DNA of 64,000 bases from Castor canadensis (taxonomy: Eukaryota > Chordata > Mammalia > Rodentia > Castoridae), in the NCBI RefSeq assembly GCF_047511655.1, contig NC_133405.1, positions 93,223,598 to 93,287,597 on the forward strand, given 5' to 3'. The notes beneath the pieces are model-generated. The model was given only the letters and a program-made list of their open reading frames with translations. It was not told the origin of the DNA and ran no database searches. Within the stretch, counting starts at the first letter, position 1, and each line of letters begins with the position of its first letter. The position numbers and the translations under genes are program-made. Below, piece by piece: positions 1-9,659 of the stretch.

Positions 1-541
1 GTAGGCCCACTCACTGCCTCCCTGGTTCTGGACCCCTCTCCCCCTTCTAGCCTCTTCTAGCCTCAGTTCTCACCTGGCCATTGCCAGTCCCCACCTAACG
101 GTCCCTCTTCAGTCCCAGGCCCTCATCCACTTCCTCTGCCCCAGAAAGAATGGGCATCTGTCTCCTGCTTGTGGGAAAATTTGATCTTGCTCCTCCCCTG
201 AAGACCCCATGTCCCCAGAATCAAGTCTGGCCTAATTTGTAGCATCTTGAGGCCAGCCCTTCCCGGTCTGGCCAGAAGGGTCTTGTTCTGGCCTCCTTTC
301 CGCACCTTCCTGGCTGCGGTTCCAGCCACTGAGTGTGGTCCTAATATGCTACATGTCCCCACTTTCAAAGCACTCTGAGGTAACCCCCAAATTTTTCATC
401 CCTGTCCACCTTCTTCACCCACTTTACAACACTATGGCCTCACTCATTCCAGGAAACCCACATTCATTACCCCCTAATGCTACCCAGGGTGTGTCCCCTG
501 GACTTCCCTGGCCTGGGTCCTTGTCTACCCCACTTCCTAAG
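1..541. other. Unclassified GC-richer non-coding sequence
   Basis: No repeat consensus, splice-framed exon or long convincing open frame is visible. The short open frames here have no recognisable domain. It could be intronic or intergenic DNA of a gene lying outside the window. Confidence 0.4.
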
Positions 542-554
542 ACACTGGGAACTC

Positions 555-640
555 TTTTTTTTTTTTGCAGTGCTGGGAAATGAACTCAGGGCCTTGTACT
601 TGCTAGGCAGGTGCTCTACCACTTGAGCCAAATCCTCAGC
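555..640 (-). repeat. ID-like SINE (tRNA-derived monomer)
   Basis: Reads poly-T, then tgaactcagggcc, gctaggcaggtgctctacc and acttgagcc, the reverse of the ID-like right monomer of the local dimeric SINE. It appears to sit in the poly(A) tail of the neighbouring SINE at 659-761, because one target-site duplication flanks both. Confidence 0.8.
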
Positions 641-658
641 AAATTCTTTCTCTTTTCT

Positions 659-761
659 TTTTTTTTTTGCAATTTTTTTTTTTTGGCGGCACTGGGGTTT
701 GAACTCAGGGCCTCATGCTGGCTAGGCAGGCGCTCTACCACTTGAGTTACTACACCAGCCC
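659..761 (-). repeat. ID-like SINE, host of a nested SINE
   Basis: Reverse-orientation ID-like SINE with a poly-T start and the diagnostic gtttgaactcagggcctc and gctaggcaggcgctctacca segments. The 13-bp sequence acactgggaactc occurs at 542-554 and again at 763-775, flanking this element together with the SINE at 555-640. Confidence 0.85.
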
Positions 762-844
762 AACACTGGGAACTCATAATGATACAGTGCTTCCCGAATC
801 CATGGGTTTGAACACTCAGTTCCCACCACAACCCTAGGGTGCCA

Positions 845-960
845 CTAGGATACTAGTCATAGAGGAGGAGACTGAGGCAAAGTCACTTGCCCAAGTAACA
901 CTGTTATTCATGGCAGAGCTGGGATTCAATCCTGGGCACTCTGGCTCCAGAATACACACC
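845..960 (+). repeat. MIR-type SINE fragment
   Basis: Contains the MIR core-like run gaggagactgaggcaaag, then cacttgcccaag and gcagagctgggattcaa, in consensus order and on the plus strand. Diverged and without a tail, as expected for this old mammalian family. Confidence 0.8.
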
Positions 961-1004
961 CTTGATCACTGTCTGCCTATCTGGCTCCAGCACCCAGTGT
1001 CCCC

Positions 1005-1110
1005 AGTACTTACTGAGCTGGTGCCGGGATAGGGGCTCAGCCCTTTACCCACAGTGCCTCATGATTAGCAACTGGACAGATGAGGAAACCGAGGGGGTGA
1101 AATAGCCCAC
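1005..1110 (+). repeat. Probable second MIR-type fragment
   Basis: The run gacagatgaggaaaccgag and the preceding gctcagccctttac resemble the middle of MIR. More diverged than the neighbouring copy, so the family call is tentative. Confidence 0.5.
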
Positions 1111-1130
1111 CTATCAGAACTTGAGTCTGC

Positions 1131-1667
1131 CTGACATATCCTTAGCAGACCAATGAGGGCCTGATCACCTGTGTTCTATTCTACCGTACAGGGGCCAGCA
1201 GGATGGGCAGGTAACATAGCAAGTTCTCCTTTGACATCTTCTCCTGCATTGACATCTAATATCTGCTACCTGCCTTACTTGCTGCACAACCTGAGGGTCT
1301 GCTGGTGGACACAGAGGAAGGCAGCTGCAATTGTACATTGCTCTGAGCCTTTCGGTTGTTGGGGCATTGGAGGTTCTCCCACCCATGAAGCTGCTGCAGG
1401 GGTGGACTGGGTTCCAGGGTGCAAGGAGACTTGCCCAGGCCACAGATCAGCTTGTTCAGCCCAGAGTAGTGCCTGACCTCCCTCCAGGAGCTTCCCTTTT
1501 CAGGCCATCAGCTGAGTGCAGAGGAGAGCCATGCCTCCTCCCCCTCAAGCTAGCCACCTAGGAGAAGAGAGAAGACAGCAACCTTCTGAGCCATCCATCT
1601 TCCCATGGAGGGAACACTGACATTTGGCCCGCACCACATCATGGAACCTCTGAGATGGGAACATCTC
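1131..1667. other. Unclassified sequence with short open frames
   Basis: Overlapping open frames of about 76-101 codons lie on both strands at roughly 1165-1561. None shows a known domain, and there is no coding bias I can judge by eye. No convincing paired splice sites support an exon. Confidence 0.35.
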
Positions 1668-1762
1668 TGTCTTCTCTGAGCCTCAGTTTCTCATCTGTAC
1701 CGAGGGAATGATTATCAATTGATGCCTCCTCAGATTGTTATGGGAATTAAACCAGGGAGTTG
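1668..1762 (-). repeat. MIR-type SINE fragment
   Basis: Reads tgagcctcagtttctcatct, then a short purine stretch and cagattgttatgggaattaa. This is the reverse complement of the MIR core, with the usual block order. Confidence 0.8.
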
Positions 1763-2345
1763 CTGATCCCAGCTCCAGGTGTTTCGTCTTTTCTCCTTGG
1801 ATGGCGGTGGGGCTGCCTCCCTCTTCTCACCAGCCACATGTGGCTGAAATTCTTCCCAAACGTCTCCCTTCCTCTTGGGAACTCTGCACATCACACCCTC
1901 AGCAAGTCCCTGGGGACTCCCTTCCCCATCCCACTCATCCTTGGGGCTCCCATCCTCTCAGCTATCAAAACCAAAATCCTGGCCTACTGCTTGACAGCCA
2001 TTCTCTTTTCCCAAGTGCCATCTTTGAGCAAGTCCTTGTGATTCTGTAATGGCCTATGCCTGCTCCACTTAGACACCAGGATTGGGCCTAGTAGAGGCCA
2101 CCATCCATCACTTCCCTTTTCCCTCAGGCCGGGCCCCTTCCCCCAGTTCACCCATTAATCTTCCCAAAGTAAGCTGGACCATACCATTCCCCTCCATGAG
2201 ACTCCTCAGTGGCTTTCTGTGGCCCACAAGTCCCTCATGTACTGGGATATGGGTCTGCCCCTTCCTCAGTTGCACACACACTGGACACGCCCTCTCTGCT
2301 CTTCCTGGCCTGCCCAGCTTATACTCACCATCATCAAAGCCCTGA
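1763..2345 (+). repeat. L2-like ancient LINE remnant, partly unclassified
   Basis: The part from about 2160 has features of the L2 3' region: accatac...ccatgagactcctcagtggc, then a later ctctctgctcttcctggcct block. The first 400 bases are less clear and may be unique sequence. Confidence 0.45.
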
Positions 2346-2640
2346 TTTCAAACCCCCAGTCCCACCCCCCAAAAATATACATTCCACATATAAGAGAAAA
2401 CATGCAATGTTTGTCTTTCTGTCTCTAGTTTATTTGCTTAACATGATGATTTGTAGTTCCATCCATTTCCCTGCAAATGACATAATTTCATTTTGCTCCT
2501 TCTTCTCCTCCTCCTTCTTTTGTAGTTGAAGCCTGAACTTTCACCACGTCTGATAATCTCTGGATTTTAACAGATTAGGCAAAATCTGATATTTTATTTC
2601 TTCCTCTATGTACTAGTTACATTGCTACACACATTTAGAA
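2346..2640 (-). repeat. L1 ORF2 3'-end fragment
   Basis: Antisense L1. The blocks acatataagagaaaacatgc, gtttatttgcttaacatgat and catttccctgcaaatgacat correspond to the end of L1 ORF2 read in reverse. No open frame survives. The last 100 bases are less certain. Confidence 0.7.
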
Positions 2641-2704
2641 AGTGTGAATTTGTCTGTATGCATGTTATACAGTCCTTGTAAGCATTTACTTAAAAACTAT
2701 ATGG

Positions 2705-2781
2705 AGTGGGGGCATGGCTCAAGTGGTAGAGTACCTGCTCAGCCTGGACTACATAGCAAGACCCTGTCTCAAAAAAAAAAA
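2705..2781 (+). repeat. Chimeric ID/B1 SINE fragment
   Basis: Begins like the ID monomer (gggggcatggctcaagtgg, tagagtacctgc) and then switches to a B1/7SL-like end (agcctggactacatagcaag, accctgtctcaaaa) with an A tail. The join may be an internal deletion of a dimeric SINE or a template switch. Confidence 0.7.
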
Positions 2782-3117
2782 AAGAAACCAATCAACAATA
2801 ACTATACATTAAAGGCATTTTGTCATCGTGTTGTACATTAGATCTCCTGTCTTACTGGAATTTTGTACCCTTTGACCAATGACTCCTTAGTCCAGCCCCT
2901 GGTAAGCACCATTCTACCCCTGCTTCTGAAGATGACCCTTTTAGATTCCTCTGTGAGTGCATATCTTTCCGTGCCTGGTTTGTTTCACCTAGCATAATGT
3001 CCTGCAAGTTCATACATGTGGTCACAAATGAGCAATGTACTATGTATTTGAGAACTACTAAGAGAGTGGGATTTAAATGTTTTTACCACAAAAAAATGAT
3101 AAGTACAGCAACTGGAA
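2782..3117 (-). repeat. Older L1 fragment, antisense
   Basis: From about 2860 the text (gtccagcccctggtaagcac, tttcacctagcataatgtcc) matches the reverse of old L1 ORF2 3' regions. Heavily decayed. Confidence 0.65.
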
Positions 3118-3182
3118 GCTGAGGCAGAAGACTCACAAGTACCAGACGGGGTTACCTAGGGAGATTCTGCCTCAAAAAACAT
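3118..3182 (+). repeat. B1-like SINE fragment
   Basis: The block gctgaggcagaagactcaca, an intervening segment and a final tctgcctcaaaaaac resemble the second half of a 7SL-derived B1 unit. Very short and diverged. Confidence 0.5.
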
Positions 3183-3298
3183 GTGAGGGAACACATGTCA
3201 ATCAGCTAGATTTGGCTGTTCTACCCTGTATGCATATCAGAACATCATGCTGTGTACCACAAACATAGAATTTTCATTTGTTAATTAAAAATAACGAA

Positions 3299-3369
3299 TG
3301 GGGCTGAGGGTATAACTCAGTGGTAGAGACCTTCTTAATATGTGCAAGGCCCTCGATTCCATCCCCTAG
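3299..3369 (+). repeat. ID-like SINE
   Basis: Reads gggctgagggtataactcag, tggtagagacc and gtgcaaggccctcgattcc. This is the single ID monomer, including box A-like and box B-like tRNA-derived segments. It has no long A tail. Confidence 0.75.
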
Positions 3370-4880
3370 TTTTTTATGGCTGAATAACACTCCATTGTGT
3401 ATATACACCCCATTTTCAGTATTCATTCGTTCATCAATGGACACCTAGGCTGATTCTATAACTTGGCTATAGTGAATTGTGCTGTTGTAAACATGGGTGT
3501 GCAGGTATCTCCATTGTATGCTGACTCACATTCCTTCATGCCAGGAGTTACCATGAAAGGTATAACAGGGTCCTGAACATGGAAGGTCTTTCCATCTTCT
3601 AGTGTCTTCTTCAGTATCTTTCTTCAGTGTTTTATAGTTTTCATTGTAGAGACCTTTCACTCTCTAGATCGGCTCTATTAGGTTATCTTTATTCCTGTTT
3701 TTGAGACTATCATGAACGAGATCATTTTCCTGAATTCTCTCAGTGAATTCATTATTGGTGTATAAGAAAGATACTGATTTTGTATATTGATTTTGAATCC
3801 TGCTACTTTGTGGAATTTATCACTTCTCAGGGTCTTTTGGTGAGGTCTTAAGAGTTTTCTAAATAGAGAATCATATTATCTGCAAAGAGTGGTAACGTGA
3901 CTTCCTTCTTTCCTAGTTTTTCCTAATTGTACTCTTTTAAATTTTTTTTCTTTTCTGATTGCTCTGGCTAAATTTGAAGTAAATGATATTGAATACAAAT
4001 GGTGAGAGTGGACACCCTTGTCTTGTTCATGATATTGCAGGAAATGCTTTCAGTTTTCCCCATTCAATATGACATTGGCTAGGGATTTCCCCTATATTGC
4101 CTTTATTATGTTGAGCTATGATCTTTCTACACCTAGTTTATTCAGGGTTTTTCTCATAAAGGAATGTTAAATTTTATCAAATGCTTTATATTTTTTGAGA
4201 CAGAGTCTTGCTATGTAGTTCAGGCTGGTCTCAAATTGGCAATCCTCCTGCCTCTACCTCCGGAATGCTGGGATTACACGTGTGCATCACTATGCCTGGT
4301 TTATAAAAGGCTTTTTTCTACCTCTATTGCGATGATTTTTATCCTTGAATCTGTGTATGTGCAGTAGTGTATGTTACTGATTTTCATATATTGAATCATC
4401 CTTGTATGCATGGAATGAAATGAATTTAATTGTGATATATTATCACTTTAATGTGTTGTTGAATTCAATTTTATTGAGCATTTTTTAAATTTATGTCCAT
4501 CAGAGAAATTGGCTTACAGTTTTTTTTATTGTGCTCTTGTCAGATTTTTGTATCAGGGTAATACTGGCTTGTAGAATGAGTTTGGAGGCATTCCTTCCTG
4601 TTCCGTTTTATGGAATAGTAGGGAATATTGGTATCTTTCTTTTGGTTAGATTGGTCAATTTTGTTTTTCTTTTCAAAGAACAAACTCTTTTTTTTGCTGA
4701 CCCTCTGTATTGTTCTTTTAGTTTCTATTTAATTTATTTCTGCTCTGCTTTTTATTATTGCTTTCATCCTACTAATTTTGGGATTGGTTTGTTCTTGTTC
4801 TTTAAGACCTTGAGATGTATCAGTAGGTTATTTATTTGAAATTTCTCTGCTTTTTATTTTTGTTTGCTAGCATATATTGT
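3370..4880 (-). repeat. L1 ORF2 fragment (RT and C-terminal region), antisense
   Basis: A long antisense run of decayed L1 ORF2. It starts with the block ctgaataacactccattgtg from the end of ORF2 and goes back through the reverse-transcriptase region (about 3900-4700). Stops and indels are frequent. A B1-like SINE is inserted at 4192-4301. Confidence 0.8.
4192..4301 (-). repeat. B1-like SINE
   Basis: Reverse-orientation 7SL-derived unit: tttgagacagagtcttgcta, then caggctggtctcaaattggc and gctgggattacacgtgtgca. It interrupts the antisense L1. Confidence 0.85.
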
Positions 4881-5764
4881 ACACAATAAAGGTTTTCCAG
4901 CCAGTGACAATTTCACTCTTCTTAATGGCTGAGTAAAACTCCATTGTGTATATACCACATTTTCTTTTTCCATTCATCCATTGATGGGCACTGAGGTTGA
5001 TGCCATAATTTGGCTATTGTGAATAGTGCCACAAGAAACATGGGTCGGGCTGGAGGTGTGATTCAAGTGCTAGAGTACCTGCCTAACAAGCATGAAGCCC
5101 TTCATTAAAACTCCAGTACCACAGCTATCTTTATAGTACATTGACTTTGATTCTTACGGGCATATACCCAGAAGTGGTATAGCTGGATCATATGGGTGTT
5201 GGGTTTTTACCTTGTTGAGGAACTTCCATACTGATTTGCATAGTGACCACACTAATTTACATGCCCGCCAACAGTGATTAAGAGTTCCTTTCTCCCCCTC
5301 CCGCATCCTTTCCAGTATTTGTTATTACTTGTTTTCTTTATGATAACCACTCTGAGTGGAGTGAGGTGAGGTAGGATGTCAATGTGGTTTTGATTTGCAT
5401 TTCCCAAACTGTTCAGTTCATTTGCCCACTTATTGTTTAAATTATTTTTTTTTGTGTTTAATTTTTTGAGTCCTTTATATATTCTGAATATTAACTGTCT
5501 GTTGGCAATTATTTTTTTCCCATTCTATAGGCTGTCCTTTCATTTTGTTGATTGTTTCTTTTGCTGTGAAGAAGCATTTTTTTCTTTTATTATTCATATG
5601 TGCATACAAGTGAAGAAGCATTTTAATGTAATCCATTTGTCAATTCTTGCTCTTATTTCCTGAGCTGTTAGAGTCCTATTCCAATTAAACTCAACCCCCA
5701 TTTGACCTCTTAATCCCTTTGCCTCCTTCTTGAAACAATTTCAACAGGTTTAATTGTTCTATTT
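4881..5764 (-). repeat. Second L1 ORF2 3'-end fragment, antisense
   Basis: The end-of-ORF2 block (ggctgagtaaaactccattg) appears again, so this is a separate L1 copy from 3370-4880. It continues through atataccc agaagtggtat and tgtttaaattattttttttt-like blocks. An ID SINE is inserted at 5045-5122. Confidence 0.75.
5045..5122 (+). repeat. ID-like SINE inserted in L1
   Basis: Reads gggctggaggtgtgattcaa, gtgctagagtacctgcc and aactccagtaccaca, the plus-strand ID monomer. It splits the antisense L1 at a point where the L1 text resumes afterwards. Confidence 0.8.
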
Positions 5765-5765
5765 T

Positions 5766-5850
5766 CTTTTTGGCAGTGCTGGGATTTGAACTCAGGGCCT
5801 TTTGCTTGCTAGGCAGGCACTCTACCACTTGAGCTACTCCACCAGCCCAT
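5766..5850 (-). repeat. ID-like SINE
   Basis: Reverse ID monomer with the segments gggatttgaactcagggcc, tgctaggcaggcactctacc and gagctactccaccagccc. A short T-rich start represents the tail. Confidence 0.85.
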
Positions 5851-6598
5851 CATTTTCTATTTTCAATCATGTATATAAAGTACTTTGCTCATACTCAGTC
5901 TCCATTCACACTCTCATTTTGTCATCCCCTCCTGCTGGTACCCATTCCAAACAGAAACTGTTTTACATTTTGGTTATTAATTTTTAAAGACGGGATTCCT
6001 CATATGCGGGAGAACTAGCAATACTTATCTTTCTCAGTCTGGCTTATTTTGCTTAACATGATGGTCTTTCCTGCAGATGACATAATCTCATTCTTCTTTA
6101 AGAAGAATAGTACTCCATTGGTTGATGGACATCTAGGCTGGTTCCATACTTTGGCTATTGTGAATAGTGCCACTACAAACATGGGTGTACAGGTATCTTG
6201 ACTCTGTGTTAACTTACATTCCTTAGGATGTATGCCCACAAGTGCTATAGCAGGATCATACTTTTAGTTTTCTGAGGAATTTATATTCCCACCAACATTG
6301 TTTTAAGGGTTCTCTTTTCCCCACATCCTCTTCAGAATTTGTTTTTTGTTTTATTGGCTTACAAATTGGATTATTTGTTCTTTTGTTATTTAATTTTTGG
6401 AGCTCTTTATATATTCTGGATAGTAATCCTTTATCCAACATGTGGGTTTTCTTTTGATTCTATTAATTCTTTCCTTTGATTGCAGAAGCTATTTAATTTG
6501 ATGCAATCTCATTTTTCAATTCTTGTTCTTATTTTCTGAGCAATTGGGATTTATTCAGAAAAGTGTTACCTATGCCTAAATTTTCAAGTGTTTATTTT
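5851..6598 (-). repeat. L1 3' portion, antisense
   Basis: Antisense L1 running from a 3' UTR-like segment into ORF2 (gggagaactagcaatactta, tggctattgtgaatagtgcc). The block at about 5901-5948 recurs in inverted orientation at 8708-8754, within otherwise similar L1 text (see findings). Confidence 0.75.
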
Positions 6599-6599
6599 A

Positions 6600-6680
6600 T
6601 TTGTCCGAACTGGTGTTTGAACTCAGGGCCTCATACTTGCTAGGCAGGCACTCTACCACTTGGGCAATGCCCTGAGTCCC
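6600..6680 (-). repeat. ID-like SINE
   Basis: Reverse ID monomer: ggtgtttgaactcagggcct, ttgctaggcaggcactctac and cacttgggcaatgcc. Slightly diverged at its 5' end. Confidence 0.8.
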
Positions 6681-6795
6681 GTCAAGCGCTTTATTATATA
6701 TTTCCTTTAGCAATTTCAAAGATTTTGGTCTTCCATTAAGATCTTTGATCCATTTCTGTACTGGGTGAGAAATAGAGGTCTAGTTTCAGTCTTCC

Positions 6796-6963
6796 TTTTT
6801 TGCACTATTGGGGTTTGAACTCAGGGCCTTCACCTTGAGTCACTCCACCAGCCCTTTTTTTTGTGGTAGGTTTTTCAAGATAGGGTCTCATGAACTATTT
6901 GGCCCAGCTGGCTTCTAACCATGAGTAGCTAGGATTACAGGCATAAGCCACTGGCACCCAGCA
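6796..6963 (-). repeat. Dimeric ID+B1 SINE, shortened
   Basis: Reverse dimer: ID part with ggggtttgaactcagggcct, then ttcaagatagggtctcatga and a B1-like end (tagctaggattacaggcata). Both monomers have internal deletions. Confidence 0.85.
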
Positions 6964-7027
6964 GAGTTTCAGTCTTCTACATATGAATATATTTTTCCAA
7001 CCTCATTTGTTGAATGGGGCTACCTTG

Positions 7028-7243
7028 TTTTTTGGTGGCACTGGGGTTTGAACTCAGGACCTCATGCTTAGCTAGGCAGGAGCTCTTACCGCTTGAGCCA
7101 CTCCACCAGCTCTTTTTTGTGTTTTTTTTTTTCAAGATAGGGTTTCATGAACTATTTGCCTGGGCTGGTCTTGGACCATGATCCTCCTGATCTCTGCATC
7201 CCAAGTAGCTAGGATTACAGGTGTGAGCCACCAGCATCCAGCT
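7028..7243 (-). repeat. Dimeric ID+B1 SINE, near full length
   Basis: Reverse dimer of about 215 bp: poly-T, ID monomer (ggcactggggtttgaactca), linker ttttttgtg..., then B1-like monomer ending gctaggattacaggtgtgag. It is a good local reference copy of the family. Confidence 0.9.
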
Positions 7244-7545
7244 GAAGAGACTATCTTTTCTCCAATGTAGGTTTTTTGGTATCTTTGTCAAAAATCAGAT
7301 GTCTGTTGCTGTGTGGCCTTATTTCTGTCTCTCCTATTCTATTCCATTAATCAGCATGTCTTTTTTGTGCTGGTACTATGTTGTTTTAGTTGCTATGGGT
7401 CTGTAGTACCATACTGTTTTTGTTACTACATGTTCTGTAGTATAATTTGAAGTCAGGTATTGTGATGTTTCCAGCATTGCTCTTTTTGTTCAGGATTGTT
7501 TGGGCTATTTAGGGTGTTTTAATCACTTATATTCTTTCCATTGAA

Positions 7546-8149
7546 GTATTTTCATTGTTTAGGCAGAGTATGTAGAGCATGGTTGTGGTGAAATTTCTCA
7601 CCACTGGACTGGAAGTATAGCTCAGTAGCCACATATTTGCCCACACGCTCACAGAACCACACCCAATCCCCAGCATGACTTAGAGATTAGAATATTAGCT
7701 AGAATGTCATGGAATTTCTAGTGTACAAGTTAGTGCTCCATGTAGGCTGAGGATGGAGCCATTCAAATGTCAGTTGTCAGCTCCAGAGCTGCATTCACTT
7801 TGGAAGCTTCACTTCTTTGTGTCTGGGAAGCTGCTGTGGCCACAAGGAGCTTTGGTGTCTGTGCTCTGGGCAGGTTCCCTCTTACTCCACAAGGCACCCT
7901 ATTTGTCCCTCCAAGGATAGCAAGCATCCACACACAGGAGTGTCTCCTGAATGTGCCAGAGTGTGAGATAAGCAAACAGAGTGCTGAGTTCTGCACACGA
8001 GGGGTGGATTAAAGGGAGCCAGTGCTTGCTTGCCAGTCTCCGTGCTTTCAGAACCTACCCTGCAGTTAAAAACCCTGTGGGGTTGGGGAGGCTAGGGATT
8101 CATGGAGCCTGTGCTCAGAGATCTTAGCCTTGCCTGGCCAGGAGGCAGA
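7546..8149. other. Unclassified segment related to 9890-10140
   Basis: It contains a possible degenerate ID-like element at about 7600-7675. The rest, from about 7745, has collinear similarity to a segment near 9890-10140: shared blocks include tattcact/cattcact, gctttggtg/actttggtgg and agcaaaca...agttctg. Likely two copies of one repeat family I do not recognise. Opposing open frames at about 7763-8012 show no domain. Confidence 0.5.
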
Positions 8150-9030
8150 TTCTGTTTTTTTTGTTTAATTTTTAATTATATTTATTTATTATCATATTAT
8201 TGTTGTACTGGGGGTACATTGAGACATTTACAAATGTTCTTACAATATGTCATATTGAATTCACCCCTCCCTCATTCTCCTTTATCCCCTATCCCCTCAT
8301 TCCTGGAATAGTTTCAACAGGTCTTATTTTTCCATTTTCAAACATGAGTACATAGAATTTCCACCACATTCTCCCTCCTACGCCCTTTCCTTATATCCTC
8401 CCCACACTGGTACCAACCCCTAGATAGGACCTGTTTTATTTTCCTGTCCTTTGTTTTTGAAAAAAGACATTTTTGCTTGTTTAACATATCTATATAGAGA
8501 GTTTCATTATGACATTTCCACATATATATATTTCCCAAATTGGTCCATCTTCTCCATTTTTCTCCTTTCTACCTTAGTCCCTTTCTTATGGTGAATTCAA
8601 CAGGTTTAAAATTTCTATATTCATTCTTGTATAGGAAGTACATCAACCAGCATGATCTGTTTGTCATAATATTGCTTGTGTTTGTATTGGACCTGTATTC
8701 CACATATGAATGGGTACCAGCAGGAGGGGATGACAAAATGAGAGAGTGAATGGAGACCCATTCCAAACAGAAACTGTTTTACATTTTGGTTATTAATTTT
8801 TAAAGACTAGATTCCTCATATGCGGGAGAACTAGCAATACTTATCTTTCTCAGTCTGGCCTGGTTAACTTCACTTGATGTCCTCCAATTGCGTCCATTTA
8901 CCTTCAAACCACATGGTTTCATTCTTCCTTATGGCTGAATGAAACTCCATTATCTCTCTCTCTCTTTCTTTCTCTCTCTCTCTCTGTATATATATACATA
9001 TATATATATACCGCATTTTCTTAATCCATT
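8150..9030 (-). repeat. L1 3' UTR and ORF2 end, antisense
   Basis: Starts with a T-rich tail, then 3' UTR blocks shared with 10530-11215 (gggggtacattgagacattt, ttacaatatgtcat, tcctggaatagtttcaacag). It continues into the end of ORF2. A short inverted block lies at 8708-8754. Confidence 0.75.
8952..9012. repeat. Compound (CT)n / (TA)n microsatellite
   Basis: A pyrimidine CT/TTTC run is followed by alternating TA with one CA interruption. It lies at the ORF2-end block of an antisense L1, where the sequence following aactccatt is normally repetitive. Confidence 0.85.
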
Positions 9031-9450
9031 CAAATCAGTTGTTCCTCTTGAGGTCTTGATCTCTAGTACCATTCAGAGGATAAAACAACAGCCTAAGCAG
9101 CAAAAATACTAGAACAGATGTAATAATATAGTAAAAGCCAATTTAAAAGAACAACTGTACCACCAATAGCGACAGAACAGAAAAGGACAAAAGTAATATG
9201 CAATAAGCTAGAAAGATAACCATTAGTAAAAGTAAAATTTATTTTCAAACACAAGATTTAGGAATATATTTCTTTTTTTTAGTAAAAGCAAAATTAACAA
9301 TAAAATAATAAAAATTGGCTGGAGAAAGGGAAAAATAAACAAGAGGAAAAAAAGAAAGAAAAAAGCAAAAGTGAGAAATTAGGGAAAAGAAATAAAAATC
9401 CAATTATAGAACAGAAAATAAGGTAATAAAACTCAATAAAAGAAAAAAAA
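9031..9450. other. A-rich sequence, probably old LINE
   Basis: Strongly A-rich plus strand with no recognised consensus. Base composition fits sense-strand old L1, but no diagnostic block was identified. Confidence 0.4.
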
Positions 9451-9657
9451 TGAGAGCTGAGTGCCTGACACCTATAATCCTAGCTACTTGAGAGGCTGAG
9501 ATCTGGAGGCTCACAGTTTGAGGTCAGCCTAGGCAAATATTTACGGAAACCCCATCTCCAAAAAATAACGAGCAAAATGGACTAGAGGTGTGGCTTAAAT
9601 GGTAGAGCATCTGCTTTGCAAGTTGATGACCTGAGTTCAAATCCCAGTACCACAGAA
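9451..9657 (+). repeat. Dimeric B1+ID SINE
   Basis: Plus-strand dimer: gacacctataatcctagcta and gaggctgagatctggaggct in the B1 part, then gcaaaatggactagaggtgt and gagttcaaatcccagtacca in the ID part. It ends in an A-rich tail. Confidence 0.9.
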
Positions 9658-9659
9658 GA

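Larger units (their letters stand above)
6681..7545 (-). repeat. L1 ORF2 fragment with two SINEs inserted
   Basis: Antisense ORF2 text lies around two dimeric SINEs (6796-6963 and 7028-7243). L1 blocks include tttgatccatttctgtactg before them and gctatgggtctgtagtacca after them. The L1 sequence is continuous across the SINEs. Confidence 0.75.

Noticed and set aside
1165-1561. Possible exon with overlapping frames of 76-101 codons
   Set aside because: No domain, no coherent splice sites, open on both strands.
3299-3369. tRNA-like sequence (box A/B) in ID monomers
   Set aside because: These are tRNA-derived SINEs; no cloverleaf or intact acceptor stem is visible.
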